DNA of 64,000 nt from Lelliottia jeotgali (lineage in GTDB: Bacteria; Pseudomonadota; Gammaproteobacteria; Enterobacterales; Enterobacteriaceae). Shown one piece after another: positions 53,311 through 61,857 of the stretch (within the stretch, counting starts at the first letter, position 1; every line of letters begins with the position of its first letter). The position numbers were made by a program, and so were the translations under genes. The notes under the pieces were generated by a model that saw only the letters and a list, made by a program, of their open reading frames with translations, ran no database searches and had not been told where the DNA came from. The stretch covers positions 1,922,001 to 1,986,000 of the forward strand of contig CP018628.1 of assembly GCA_002271215.1 (NCBI GenBank), given 5' to 3'.

Positions 53311-54278
53311 GCAGATTGCCGGGGTTCAGCCCCCAGTTCGACTCCATTCAGCAATTTATTTTGACTCTCACCCACGTGGTGTGGGAGCAAAAGGACATCG
53401 GCCAGCTGGCTGACTTTTACGCCACGCCAGTGGTGTTTATCACCCCGGAAAAACAGCTCACTGAACTGTCGCAATTTATGCGCCTGACGCTGGAGGCGAT
53501 GCACAGTTTTCCGCAACGCTCGGTGCTGACGGAAGATATTCTTTGCAGCCACACTCCGGGTGAAGAGTATTACGCCGCCCAGCGTACGATGGCCTCGATT
53601 CGCCACCAGGGGGAAGGGTTCTTCGGAGCGCCGACCGGGAACAATGTTTGGGTGCGCACCTGGGCTGACCGAATCTGCGCTGACGGCGTGGTTCGCCAGG
53701 AATGGTTGCTTCAGGATCGGGCGGCGATAGTGTCGCAGCTGGGATTGGATGTGCGCGAGTTTGCCCGCAATCTTGCCGCCACCCAGCAGCAGCTCGGCAT
53801 CCAGCCAGAAGCGGCGGAAACCCTTGACGCGCGCTGGTCGGGCGGGCCAGAAGGTGATGATATCGATGGGCCGCTGGCGGGCGTGGTTGAGCGCTATATG
53901 ACGATGTGGGCTGGCGGCAATGGCGGAACGGTGCCGGGGTTGTATCATCCCGCCGCCACGCTATACGCTCCGGGGCATCACGTCGCCACCGGCGAGCAGG
54001 AGATCGGTGCCTGGCTTTCCGGCTATCGCGCCTCGTTTGCGGACAGCGAAACCCAGCTCCACCATCTGATCGTGCGCAAAGACGTGAATGAACCGGTGCG
54101 CATTTCCCTGCGCTGGTCGCTGCTCACCTGGCATGACGGTTACGGTAAATTTGGTGCGCCGACCCGTAAACCGGTTTCAATTACCGGTATTACTCAGCTG
54201 GAATTACGCGATGGTTTAATTATTCGTGAATATTTAGGTATTGATGAATTAGCTATCTGGTCTCAGGTAGTGAATTAA
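53307..54278 (+). CDS. Tandem SnoaL/NTF2-like protein 1
   Basis: 323 residues containing two NTF2-like (SnoaL) folds. Repeat A (about 15-150) ends FFGAPTGNNVWVRTWADRIC...QEWLLQD; repeat B (about 195-320) ends KFGAPTRKPVSITGITQLEL...REYLGID. The shared motif GAPT...(D)G...(R/E)W/Y...D is the active-site wall of SnoaL cyclases and hydrolases. Translationally coupled to the LacI gene. It is 111 bp upstream of a second such protein. No signal peptide. Function unknown; could be an isomerase, dehydratase or epoxide hydrolase-type enzyme. Confidence 0.75.
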   Translation: MSRLPGFSPQFDSIQQFILTLTHVVWEQKDIGQLADFYATPVVFITPEKQLTELSQFMRLTLEAMHSFPQRSVLTEDILCSHTPGEEYYAAQRTMASIRHQGEGFFGAPTGNNVWVRTWADRICADGVVRQEWLLQDRAAIVSQLGLDVREFARNLAATQQQLGIQPEAAETLDARWSGGPEGDDIDGPLAGVVERYMTMWAGGNGGTVPGLYHPAATLYAPGHHVATGEQEIGAWLSGYRASFADSETQLHHLIVRKDVNEPVRISLRWSLLTWHDGYGKFGAPTRKPVSITGITQLELRDGLIIREYLGIDELAIWSQVVN

Positions 54279-54389
54279 TAAAGGGGAGGTTCGCCTCCCG
54301 TCACATTTTTATTAACGCTGTGTACGTTCATTTCTCCATCCATTCCGGGTGCGGGAACTTATTGTCTGAAAATAGATGCAGGAGGTCAC

Positions 54390-55532
54390 ATGTCTTCAAC
54401 TGAAGCAACAAATAAAGCTCCAGCCGTACCCGAGAAAAACAGCTCAAAACCTACGCGAGACGAACCGGTATTACAGGTCGAACGTCGCGACTTTATTGAT
54501 TTAGTGCCGGAAAAACGCCCGCGCGCCCAATCATTAAGAGGCTTCGACGACTGTTATACAGACATTGTCGATTATATCGTTCGCTGTACCCATAAAATTT
54601 GGGATGAGCGCGATGTGGGATTAATTTATACCCATTACACCCACAACTGTGTTTTATATAATGCGCTGGGAACGCTGTATAACCGCGAACAGGTGGTGCA
54701 GGATACGCTCCAGCGCTTAATTGCTTTCCCGGAACGTCGCGGCATGGCGACCCAGGTTATCTGGAACGGTAATGACGTCGATGGTTTTTACACTTCCCAT
54801 CTGGTGACCGGCAGCGGACGTCACACCCAGTTCAGTCATCTTGGCAAGCCGACCAATCGCACTTTCGTTACCCGTACCGTCGCCGACTGCATGATCCACG
54901 AGAACAAAATTTATCGTGAGTGGGTGGTGAGCGACAATATGTCGATGATGAAACAGTTGAGCCTGGACACCGATGAAGTCGCCTTTAACATGGCGAAAGA
55001 GCAGTTTGATAAAGGCTTCCGCGTCACCGATATCGGCGAGAATGGCCGGATGCTTGGCCAGTATCCGCCGGATGTGGCCTGCGATGTCTCTATCGCCCAT
55101 ACCGACACCGAAGAGCAGCTCCTGCGCTGGCTGCATGAGATTTATAACCGCCGGATGTTGGGCAAAATCAAAGAGATTTACGCCCCGAATGTGCAGTGGC
55201 ATGGCCCATTAATGAAAGAGCTGTACGGCACGGCGGCGGTGACGCACCAGACGCTGGCGCTGATTGGCATGATCCCGGATGGCGCGTGGCTCCCGCAGCA
55301 TATCTGCTCCAATCCGTGCGACGAGGGCGGCGTCAAAGTGGCGGTGCGCTGGATTATCGAAGGCCATCATCTGGGCTACGGCGAGCTGGGGAAACCGACC
55401 GGTGAACGCCTGTTCGTGATGGGGATGTCCCATTACCACATTATCAACGGCAAAATCGTCGACGAGTGGGTGGTGTATGACCATCTGGCGCTGCTGGCGC
55501 AGATCAAACTCGGCCAGATGGAGGACGCGTAA
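54390..55532 (+). CDS. Tandem SnoaL/NTF2-like protein 2
   Basis: 380 residues. A disordered N-terminus (about 1-50, rich in Lys, Pro, Glu) is followed by two SnoaL repeats. A (about 55-200) ends HLGKPTNRTFVTRTVADCMI...REWVVSD; B (about 235-370) ends ELGKPTGERLFVMGMSHYHI...DEWVVYD. The repeats are more alike than those of protein 1. SD GGAGGTCAC before the ATG at 54390. Its stop overlaps the second HisD-like gene's start by one base. Perhaps the two SnoaL proteins form a heteromer. Confidence 0.75.
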   Translation: MSSTEATNKAPAVPEKNSSKPTRDEPVLQVERRDFIDLVPEKRPRAQSLRGFDDCYTDIVDYIVRCTHKIWDERDVGLIYTHYTHNCVLYNALGTLYNREQVVQDTLQRLIAFPERRGMATQVIWNGNDVDGFYTSHLVTGSGRHTQFSHLGKPTNRTFVTRTVADCMIHENKIYREWVVSDNMSMMKQLSLDTDEVAFNMAKEQFDKGFRVTDIGENGRMLGQYPPDVACDVSIAHTDTEEQLLRWLHEIYNRRMLGKIKEIYAPNVQWHGPLMKELYGTAAVTHQTLALIGMIPDGAWLPQHICSNPCDEGGVKVAVRWIIEGHHLGYGELGKPTGERLFVMGMSHYHIINGKIVDEWVVYDHLALLAQIKLGQMEDA

Positions 55533-56842
55533 TGTCAGCTCAGTCTATTACCGAACAGGTGCGCTGGATCAAGCGTCCTCAGGGTCAGGACGCCCAGGCC
55601 GATCGCTCATTGACGGATAAAGTGAGCGCGATTATTGAGCGCGTGAAAGGTGAGGGTGACAGCGCGCTCAGGGCTTTTTCACAGCAGTTCGACAAAGTGG
55701 TGCCGGAGCAATTTGAAGTAACGGCGCAGGAGATTGAAACCGCGCTGAGGGAACTCGATCCGCAAACCCGACGCGACAGCGAATTTGCGATTGCTCAGGT
55801 GCGCCGTTTTGCCCAGGCGCAGCTGGCGACCATGCAGCCGCTGGAAATCGAAACCCTGCCGGGCGTGCATCTCGGGCATCGTATAATTCCGGTGCAAACC
55901 GTCGGATGTTACGTCCCTGGCGGGCGCTATCCAATCCTTTCTGCGCCGGTGATGTCGATTGTTCCGGCGACGGTAGCGGGCTGTGAGCAGATTATTGCCT
56001 GTCTGCCGCCGGGTGCACATCCGGCGATGATTGCGGTGTGTCATCTGGCGGGCGCACATCGAATTTTCAAAATTGGCGGTGCGCAGGCGATCGCGGCGAT
56101 GGCCTGGGGGACTGAAAGCGTTCCGGCGGTGGACAAAATTGTCGGGCCGGGCAATGCCTTCGTCAATGAAGCCAAGCGCCAGGTGTTTGGCAAAGTGGGC
56201 ATTGACGCCCTGGCCGGGCCGAGCGAAATCTTCACCGTGGCCGACGACAGCGCCGATCCGCGCATTCTGGCGGCAGATTTACTGGCGCAGGCCGAGCATG
56301 ACGTTCATACCCGCGTCGGGCTGGCGACCACCAGCCAGGCGATTGCTGAAGGTACGCAGAGGGAGATCCAGCGTCAGTTAAGCTCGTTGCCAACGGCGGA
56401 AACAGCAGGTGAGGCGTGGCGTCGGCAGGGTGAAATCGTGGTGTGTGACACGGAGGAGCAGCTGATTGCCTTCGCGGATCACATAGCGACGGAGCATCTG
56501 CAGGTACATACCCGCGATCCGCACGGCACGGCGGCGAAGATCCGCAACTACGGTTCGCTGTTTATTGGTCAGAACGCCAGCGTGGTGTTCTCGGATAAAT
56601 GCTGCGGGACCAACCACACCTTGCCGACAATGGCAGCGGCGCGTTACACCGGCGGACTGTGGGTGGGAGCGTATGTGAAAGTCTGTACTCATCAATGGAT
56701 TGACGAGCAGGGCATCGCAGCCATTGCAGAACCAGCGATTCGCCAGAGCCGCACCGAGGGTATGCAGGGACACCGCCGTGCGGCGGAAATTCGCCTCCGG
56801 CCAGGGGAGATTGATGCGATTACCTCGGGGATGAGAGACTAA
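55532..56842 (+). CDS. HisD-like zinc dehydrogenase 2
   Basis: 436 residues. HisD catalytic residues are conserved: Gln253 and His256 (AQAEHD), Glu321-His322 (TEHLQV), Asp355 (SDKCCGTNH), His414 (GHRRA). It shares the CYVPGGRYP, GGAQAIAAMA and VGPGNAFVNEAKRQVFG blocks with the paralogue at 49292, but is clearly diverged from it. It is last in the rightward arm. With the paralogue it suggests two sequential or alternative alcohol-to-acid oxidations. Confidence 0.85.
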   Translation: MSAQSITEQVRWIKRPQGQDAQADRSLTDKVSAIIERVKGEGDSALRAFSQQFDKVVPEQFEVTAQEIETALRELDPQTRRDSEFAIAQVRRFAQAQLATMQPLEIETLPGVHLGHRIIPVQTVGCYVPGGRYPILSAPVMSIVPATVAGCEQIIACLPPGAHPAMIAVCHLAGAHRIFKIGGAQAIAAMAWGTESVPAVDKIVGPGNAFVNEAKRQVFGKVGIDALAGPSEIFTVADDSADPRILAADLLAQAEHDVHTRVGLATTSQAIAEGTQREIQRQLSSLPTAETAGEAWRRQGEIVVCDTEEQLIAFADHIATEHLQVHTRDPHGTAAKIRNYGSLFIGQNASVVFSDKCCGTNHTLPTMAAARYTGGLWVGAYVKVCTHQWIDEQGIAAIAEPAIRQSRTEGMQGHRRAAEIRLRPGEIDAITSGMRD

Positions 56843-56859
56843 GTTTTGTAGGCTGGGGG

Positions 56860-57030
56860 CTGTTTCCCCTCACCCTAACCCTCTCCCACAGGGAGAGGGG
56901 ACTGTCCGGAGGGAGAGGGGACTGCCCGGAGGGAGAGGGGACTGTCCGGAGGGAGAGGAGACTGTTCGGAGGGAGAGGAAACTTGACCACCCTCTCCCTG
57001 TGGGTGTACGGTCCGGGGTGAGGGCATCAG
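56860..57030. repeat. Hairpin-flanked 20-bp tandem repeat
   Basis: Left arm CCCTCACCCTAACCCTCTCC (56869-56888) and right arm CACCCTCTCCCTGTGGG...GGGGTGAGGG (about 56988-57023) are the usual enterobacterial repeat in inverted order. Between them lie 4.9 tandem copies of a 20-bp unit, GGGAGAGGGGACTGTCCGGA, starting at 56891, 56911, 56931, 56951 and 56971. Later copies drift. It sits between two convergent genes. Confidence 0.85.
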
Positions 57031-57044
57031 GCCGCACTTGTTTG

Positions 57045-58655
57045 TCACTCTTCCAAAAACGGCAATCGACGACGCGCGCGCGACGCACGTTGCGTTATCG
57101 CTTTCGCCATCGCTTCACCGATTTCTGCGCACACGGTCAGACCCTGAACGAAGGGCTGATCGTGCATCAGATAGGGCAACGCGCCGAAAGCGATGCGTCC
57201 ACGCACGCTGTCGGGCGCAAGCAGCGTGTAATCTTCGCTGACGTCCGGGATCTCATCCCCGTTTTCCTGTAACTGATGGCGCAGGGTCGGGAACGGCAGG
57301 TCTTTCGTTTTCAGCGGTTTTTGCCCTCTGGCATCAATAAACAGATCAAATTCAACCTTTTTACCGTCGAAGACAATCACCGTCCGGTTCTCCTGCACGT
57401 CCATTTCATACTCTGCCCCCAGCGACAGGACGCTAATAATCCCCGCTTCGCGCAGCGCCAGCAGACGACGAATCGACTGAGAAGGAATGGCCGCGTAGTT
57501 GTCGATGAAAATACGGGAAAGCCCGCCGTCGAAGCGCTTTCGATCCTTGTCGGTCAGATGCGGAACAATTTCCTGCACCACTTCATGCATTCGCAGAATG
57601 GTGTAGCGCCACGGCACCGTGCGTTTGTCGCGCTTGTTGCGCTCGACTTCATCGAGATTGGTTTGCGCCCAGCTGAAGGGATCATGTTTGTGGCGTTCGG
57701 CGAAGTAGGCGTCATGGAAACTGTCGGCGTCCAGCGCTGTTAAGGCGATGGAGGCGCTCCACTGCGGATCAGCGAGCTCAAGTTCCTCAGCCATCAGGCT
57801 GAAAACGCGATCCAGCAGGCCGTCCGACCCGGCGGTAATCTCTTTTTCGATCGCCCGTTCCGTTAAGATGCTTAAAGGTTCATAAGGCAGTGGGCAGTAA
57901 AAATCCGCTTCCGGCAGAATGCCCGAGCGGGACATCAGCACCATGTTGAGCGCTTCGCTACCTTCGTCGAGCCTGAATTCAACGGGCTGGTTTTCCGGCT
58001 CGATAAAGTCACCGTGCTGAATGGCGACCGCCATTGCCGCGTCCAGTCCGCTAAGCGAGGTGCCCATAATGCCGATACGACAAGCGTCGATTTTGGCTTC
58101 CATCAGCCCTGACCACGGGCTTGGGAAGTATGAACGGGTCGACTCGTCGTCGTCCGGCCAGACGTGCCCGGTAGCTATCACGGTGAGATCGTAAATTGCG
58201 GGTTTCGCACGGTTCTTCGCCCAGACGCTGACGCCTTCGGGCGTAGCTTCCAGATCTGTGACCTGGCAGGATTCCTGCACGTTGACGTCAAAACCGAGCT
58301 GTTTTGCCTGACCGATCAGCTGCAAAAACTGGTCGCGATAATACTCGCCTAACAAAATGCGCGGCAGGAACTGACGGTCGTGAAGCGAGGATTTCTCCAC
58401 GCCGTAGCGGGCCAGATGCGCGCTGCTTTGGGTGCGCAGCCAGTCGAGGTAAGTGGAAAAGAGTGGGGGAATTTCGATACTGGCAATATTCGCCAGCATC
58501 ATCCGCGAGTTGTCTTCATCGCTGTAGGGCATTCCTACGCCAGCCTCTTCGGCCTGCTCGTAGATATCGATACTAAATGGCGTCTTATTTTTTAGCAGCG
58601 AGAAAAGGGTGTAAATCCCCGTAGGTCCGGCGCCGATAATCGCAATTCTTTTCAT
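57045..58655 (-). CDS. FAD/NAD(P)-binding protein
   Basis: 536 residues. N-terminal dinucleotide motif IAIIGAGPTGIYTLFSLL (residues 3-20), and a second GIMGTSLSGLDAAMAV (about 196-211) typical of FAD/NAD(P)-binding proteins of the NAD_binding_9 type (HpyO-like). The C-terminal end contains DARGQKPLKTKDLPFPTL. Substrate not identifiable. It faces the catabolic island across the repeat and is followed upstream by a regulator gene, so it may belong to either module. SD AGGGAACG. Confidence 0.75.
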   Translation of the reverse strand: MKRIAIIGAGPTGIYTLFSLLKNKTPFSIDIYEQAEEAGVGMPYSDEDNSRMMLANIASIEIPPLFSTYLDWLRTQSSAHLARYGVEKSSLHDRQFLPRILLGEYYRDQFLQLIGQAKQLGFDVNVQESCQVTDLEATPEGVSVWAKNRAKPAIYDLTVIATGHVWPDDDESTRSYFPSPWSGLMEAKIDACRIGIMGTSLSGLDAAMAVAIQHGDFIEPENQPVEFRLDEGSEALNMVLMSRSGILPEADFYCPLPYEPLSILTERAIEKEITAGSDGLLDRVFSLMAEELELADPQWSASIALTALDADSFHDAYFAERHKHDPFSWAQTNLDEVERNKRDKRTVPWRYTILRMHEVVQEIVPHLTDKDRKRFDGGLSRIFIDNYAAIPSQSIRRLLALREAGIISVLSLGAEYEMDVQENRTVIVFDGKKVEFDLFIDARGQKPLKTKDLPFPTLRHQLQENGDEIPDVSEDYTLLAPDSVRGRIAFGALPYLMHDQPFVQGLTVCAEIGEAMAKAITQRASRARRRLPFLEE

Positions 58656-58692
58656 TCATCGTTCCCTTGTCCGATTCCTTAGGATGCTGACG

Positions 58693-59337
58693 CTAATATT
58701 TGGCCGGGAGCTTATTCACTTTAATCAATCTGCCCTCGTTCATTTCAACATATCCCCCCGTTTTCAGCTCTGCCAGTATTTTTAAGATCCCGCTGCGGGA
58801 TAAATTTGTTTTTGCACGGATATATTTTTCAACAGTAGTGCTGGCGCGAAATTCTTCGGTTTCGGTCATCAGAACCTGCAACTGATAACGAATAATTTCA
58901 TAGGCAGAAGGAGCGCTGTTCAACAGATTGTGATTATAAACCTTACCAAAGATGCCGCTGATATGAGTGACCAGCGTCTCCATGAGGTTTTGCTCACGAA
59001 TGATGTCATAAGCACGCTCAACCTCTAAACAGGCGACTTGACACATTTCCAGCGTTTCTATCCAGGAATCGCGAATAGTGGGCTGATGCATGTCAGCTAA
59101 CCCAACGACGGCCGGCGCGTAGATTCGGGTCAGTATCAAACCGTCGGAGCTACGGTGAAATTCCGTGGTGCCTTCAAGCAGAAGATAACAGACAGATACG
59201 CCCTCAATTTGCAGATAAAGCCTTTGCTTTGGAGGATACGTTTGCACAGTTGTGTACGGAAGTAAGGCATCAATTAATTTCTCGGACACAGGAGAGGCGC
59301 GGTTAAAGGGAGTCGGTGGCTTATCAGTGTTACTCAT
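58693..59337 (-). CDS. IprA/YaiV-type winged-helix regulator 1
   Basis: 214 residues. A cNMP-binding-like beta-roll N-terminal region (about 20-110, QRLYLQIEGVSVCYLLLEGT), a connecting helix, and a C-terminal winged helix (about 165-210) ending GYVEMNEGRLIKVNKLPAKY. It resembles E. coli IprA (YaiV), which ends GNYIEMNKGKLISINRLPSEY. No CRP-type cAMP-binding motif is evident. About 57 bp separate it from a paralogue upstream. May regulate the FAD gene, fimbriae or both. Confidence 0.78.
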   Translation of the reverse strand: MSNTDKPPTPFNRASPVSEKLIDALLPYTTVQTYPPKQRLYLQIEGVSVCYLLLEGTTEFHRSSDGLILTRIYAPAVVGLADMHQPTIRDSWIETLEMCQVACLEVERAYDIIREQNLMETLVTHISGIFGKVYNHNLLNSAPSAYEIIRYQLQVLMTETEEFRASTTVEKYIRAKTNLSRSGILKILAELKTGGYVEMNEGRLIKVNKLPAKY

Positions 59338-59393
59338 TATCGTGTCCTGTCTTCAATGCCGGATGACCCGTACATCAGAGAGTATACACGCTG

Positions 59394-60056
59394 TTAATAT
59401 TTCAATGGCAGATGGCGAATCTCAATCAGAATGCCCTTATCCATAATGATGTAACCGCCGGTGCGTAGCTCGGACAATATACGCATCGTTCCGCTTCGCG
59501 ACAGATAGCTCCTGTCGATGATGTAGTTTGCTGCGGTGATGTGCAGGCGAATATTGTCCGGTTCGCCGATTAATTCCATCAACTGGAAACGAATGATGTC
59601 ATAGGCCGACATTTGGGTAATCGCCATGCAATGGTCGTATACCCGCCCCGTGGTATATATCACCAGATGCGAAAGACTCTCCCAAAGATCGTCTTTGGCA
59701 ATAATTTCATTGGCGAGTGCCAGCGGCACCTGGCCCACGCAGCATTCGTCGAGGGTGCGGATATACATATGCTCTTCGTTTGAGAGCTGGTTACTGATTC
59801 CGAAAACAAACGGGGTTGATTCAGAATTCAAAACCATTCCGTCGCCGCGACGGTGCAGGGCGACACTGCCTTTATAAAGCAGGAAGCAGTAGCGAATATT
59901 TTCTTCTGTGTAACGAATAACGGCACCTTTGGGATACATCACTTCTGTCGAGAAAGGCTGGAGATGTAGCAAGATCCTTTCTATGTGGTTCAAGGGCTTA
60001 TGCGTTGAAAATGTATAGCCGCTGGCAAGCCCATCGAGAGACATACGCGTATTCAT
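59394..60056 (-). CDS. IprA/YaiV-type winged-helix regulator 2
   Basis: 220 residues, paralogous to the preceding gene product along its whole length: KGAVIRYTEENIRYCFLLYK, SAYDIIRFQLMELIGEPDNI, SYLSRSGTMRILSELRTGGY. SD AGGTG. Lies divergent from the fimbrial operon, with a 488-bp palindrome-rich region between. I infer it controls the fimbrial genes and itself. Confidence 0.78.
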   Translation of the reverse strand: MNTRMSLDGLASGYTFSTHKPLNHIERILLHLQPFSTEVMYPKGAVIRYTEENIRYCFLLYKGSVALHRRGDGMVLNSESTPFVFGISNQLSNEEHMYIRTLDECCVGQVPLALANEIIAKDDLWESLSHLVIYTTGRVYDHCMAITQMSAYDIIRFQLMELIGEPDNIRLHITAANYIIDRSYLSRSGTMRILSELRTGGYIIMDKGILIEIRHLPLKY

Positions 60057-60135
60057 ATTTAATTACACCTGCGAGGATGATTCATTGAGACCATTAATTA
60101 TTGCTACTGCAAACATTTTTAAAAGTAGTTAATAC

Positions 60136-60498
60136 GGTCTAAGTGTAGACCGAGAAAATGCTTGAAAAGAGGAAGGGAGTTGTGACTTGTCAATAACTTT
60201 AGTGTGGTCAATCAATTATTGATCGCGGAAGGGCCTTAAAACACAGAATTTTCGCAGGTTAGTTTATAGTCTACAGATAGACCCAGAAAAAAATTGAGTA
60301 ACCTAATATGTTTCTATAAATTACTGTTCAGCAAAACAACGTCAGGCAGTACGAATATATCGATAATGTATTATCGATATGCGCACCGCAATATTTAATA
60401 GCCACTTCAGTGGCAATAAAGATGATGATAGTTGTTTGTGCTTTACATTGAAGTAGGAAAAAGCTAACCGCAATAAATTAATTCAAATTAATTTGAAT
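60136..60498. promoter_or_regulatory. Palindrome-rich control region between regulators and fimbrial operon
   Basis: Five dyads: GGTCTA-N4-TAGACC (60136-60151); GTCTA-N4-TAGAC (60269-60282); an 11-bp-arm perfect palindrome ATATCGATAAT-GT-ATTATCGATAT (60357-60380); GCCACT-TC-AGTGGC (60401-60414); ATTCAAAT-TA-ATTTGAAT (60481-60498). The first two share one motif and are probably operators of one regulator. The region is AT-rich. I see no fimS-like 9-bp inverted repeats or recombinase gene, so no evidence of phase inversion. Confidence 0.7.
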
Positions 60499-60544
60499 GG
60501 TTTTCTATTCCGGTGAGCAATTAATACTATATTTTAAGGAATTT

Positions 60545-61081
60545 ATGATGAAAAAGAATCTGATCGTTGCTGCTTTTGCTGTTACTGCTGCTGTGTCTAT
60601 GTCTAACGTGTTTGCTGCTGCTGGCACCGTGAACTTCACCGGTGAAATTCTGGAGAACGCCTGTAACGTTGATGTGGCTTCTCAGAACCAGACCGTTGAC
60701 CTGGGCCGCTACAACAAAACTGAATTCAACAATCTGGCAGGCAGTAAAACTGCGGCTAAAGATTTCAACATCGTGCTGAAAAACTGCCCGGCCAGCGTCT
60801 CTGCGGCAAAAGTACGTTTTGACGGTACGCCAGAAGTCACAGACTCTACGTTACTGGCCATCGACAGCACCACCGCTGGTGCGGCAACCGGCGTGGCTAT
60901 CCACCTGATGTCAGCTGATAAAGGTGACTTACCGCTGCATGGTCAAAACAACTACACCTACATGCTGAGCTCAACTCAGGATAACACCCTGAAATTCTAC
61001 GCACAGTATCAGTCTACTAATGCAACTGTGACTGCAGGTCCAGCAAACGCCGTTGCCAGCTTCTCTGTTGTATACAACTAA
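60545..61081 (+). CDS. Type 1-like fimbrial major subunit
   Basis: 178 residues. Signal peptide MMKKNLIVAAFAVTAAVSMS... with cleavage after about VFA. Pilin domain with the disulfide cysteines in ENACNVDV and LKNCPASV, N-terminal donor strand GTVNFTGEIL, and the C-terminal penultimate Tyr (SVVYN). The start is one of two tandem ATGs (60545/60548) after AAGGAA. An earlier in-frame ATG at 60497 has no SD. First gene of a chaperone-usher operon. Confidence 0.92.
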   Translation: MMKKNLIVAAFAVTAAVSMSNVFAAAGTVNFTGEILENACNVDVASQNQTVDLGRYNKTEFNNLAGSKTAAKDFNIVLKNCPASVSAAKVRFDGTPEVTDSTLLAIDSTTAGAATGVAIHLMSADKGDLPLHGQNNYTYMLSSTQDNTLKFYAQYQSTNATVTAGPANAVASFSVVYN

Positions 61082-61104
61082 TTTTCCTTTTTAAGGAAAA
61101 GAGT

Positions 61105-61130
61105 ATGAGGTCGTTAATCGGCCTCATTTT
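61105..61130 (+). terminator. Intra-operon attenuator after the pilin gene
   Basis: ATGAGG / CCTCAT stem with an 11-base loop, followed by TTTT, between the pilin and chaperone genes. Partial termination would give more pilin than chaperone and usher, a common feature of fimbrial operons. Confidence 0.65.
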
Positions 61131-61145
61131 TAATTGAGGTATAAA

Positions 61146-61823
61146 ATGAACTTTCTTCGTAAGACTTTTATTGTCGGCGCATTTGTCGCGGCAGGAATTT
61201 CTGCAGCCCACGCCGGAGTAATTATTGGCGGCACGCGTGTTATTTATGATGGCAATAAAAAGGAAGCCTCTATTAGCGTTAATAACCCGGATGCCACGCC
61301 TTATTTAATTCAGTCCTGGGTCGAAACGCAAAATGGAGGGGCTGAGAAAGCTCCTTTTGTTATTACCCCGCCGCTTTATCGCCTCGATAAAGATCAGCAG
61401 AACGTTGAGCGTATTATGCTGACGGGAGCGTTACCTCAGGATAAAGAAAGTCTTTACTGGCTCAATATTAAAGCCATCCCTTCGGCACCAAAAAAAGATA
61501 ATAGCCTGCAAATTGCCATTAAAACGCGAATTAAGCTGATCTATCGTCCTGCGGGATTAAAAGGCACGTTGCCCGAAGAACTCGCGGAAAAGCTGACCTG
61601 GAGTCGGTCTGGCAATCGAGTCAGCGTCAGCAATCCAACGCCCTACGTCATGAACTTCAGTCAGATCAGCGTCAATGGTAAGGAACTGGAAGAGGTGAGC
61701 TATGTCATGCCGGGAGCGACCGCTCAGTTTGCGTTACCGAATGGGGTGAGCGGTGGCGCCCTGAAATTCAAAGTGATCAATGACTACGGTGGGCCGGGGA
61801 AAGAGCATAACGCCAGTATCTAA
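61146..61823 (+). CDS. Periplasmic fimbrial chaperone
   Basis: 225 residues from MNFLRKTFIVGAFVAAGISA (SD GAGGT); a TTG in frame at 61134 is less likely. FimC/PapD family with signal peptide, two Ig-like domains, the edge strand QQNVERIMLTGALPQDKESLYWLNIKAIP and basic residues for subunit C-terminus binding. Caps pilin subunits and delivers them to the usher. Spacing to the usher gene is 34 bp. Confidence 0.92.
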   Translation: MNFLRKTFIVGAFVAAGISAAHAGVIIGGTRVIYDGNKKEASISVNNPDATPYLIQSWVETQNGGAEKAPFVITPPLYRLDKDQQNVERIMLTGALPQDKESLYWLNIKAIPSAPKKDNSLQIAIKTRIKLIYRPAGLKGTLPEELAEKLTWSRSGNRVSVSNPTPYVMNFSQISVNGKELEEVSYVMPGATAQFALPNGVSGGALKFKVINDYGGPGKEHNASI

Positions 61824-61857
61824 AAAATGACCGCAACGTAAGACGGACTTCTGGTTA

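Noticed and set aside
56891..56990. Tandem 20-bp repeats considered as a CRISPR array
   Set aside because: The repeats abut with no spacers, there are no cas genes, and the unit derives from a known intergenic repeat.
60357..60498. Palindromes considered as a fimS-like invertible switch
   Set aside because: The dyads are short contiguous palindromes, not a separated inverted pair around a promoter, and no FimB/FimE-type recombinase gene is present.
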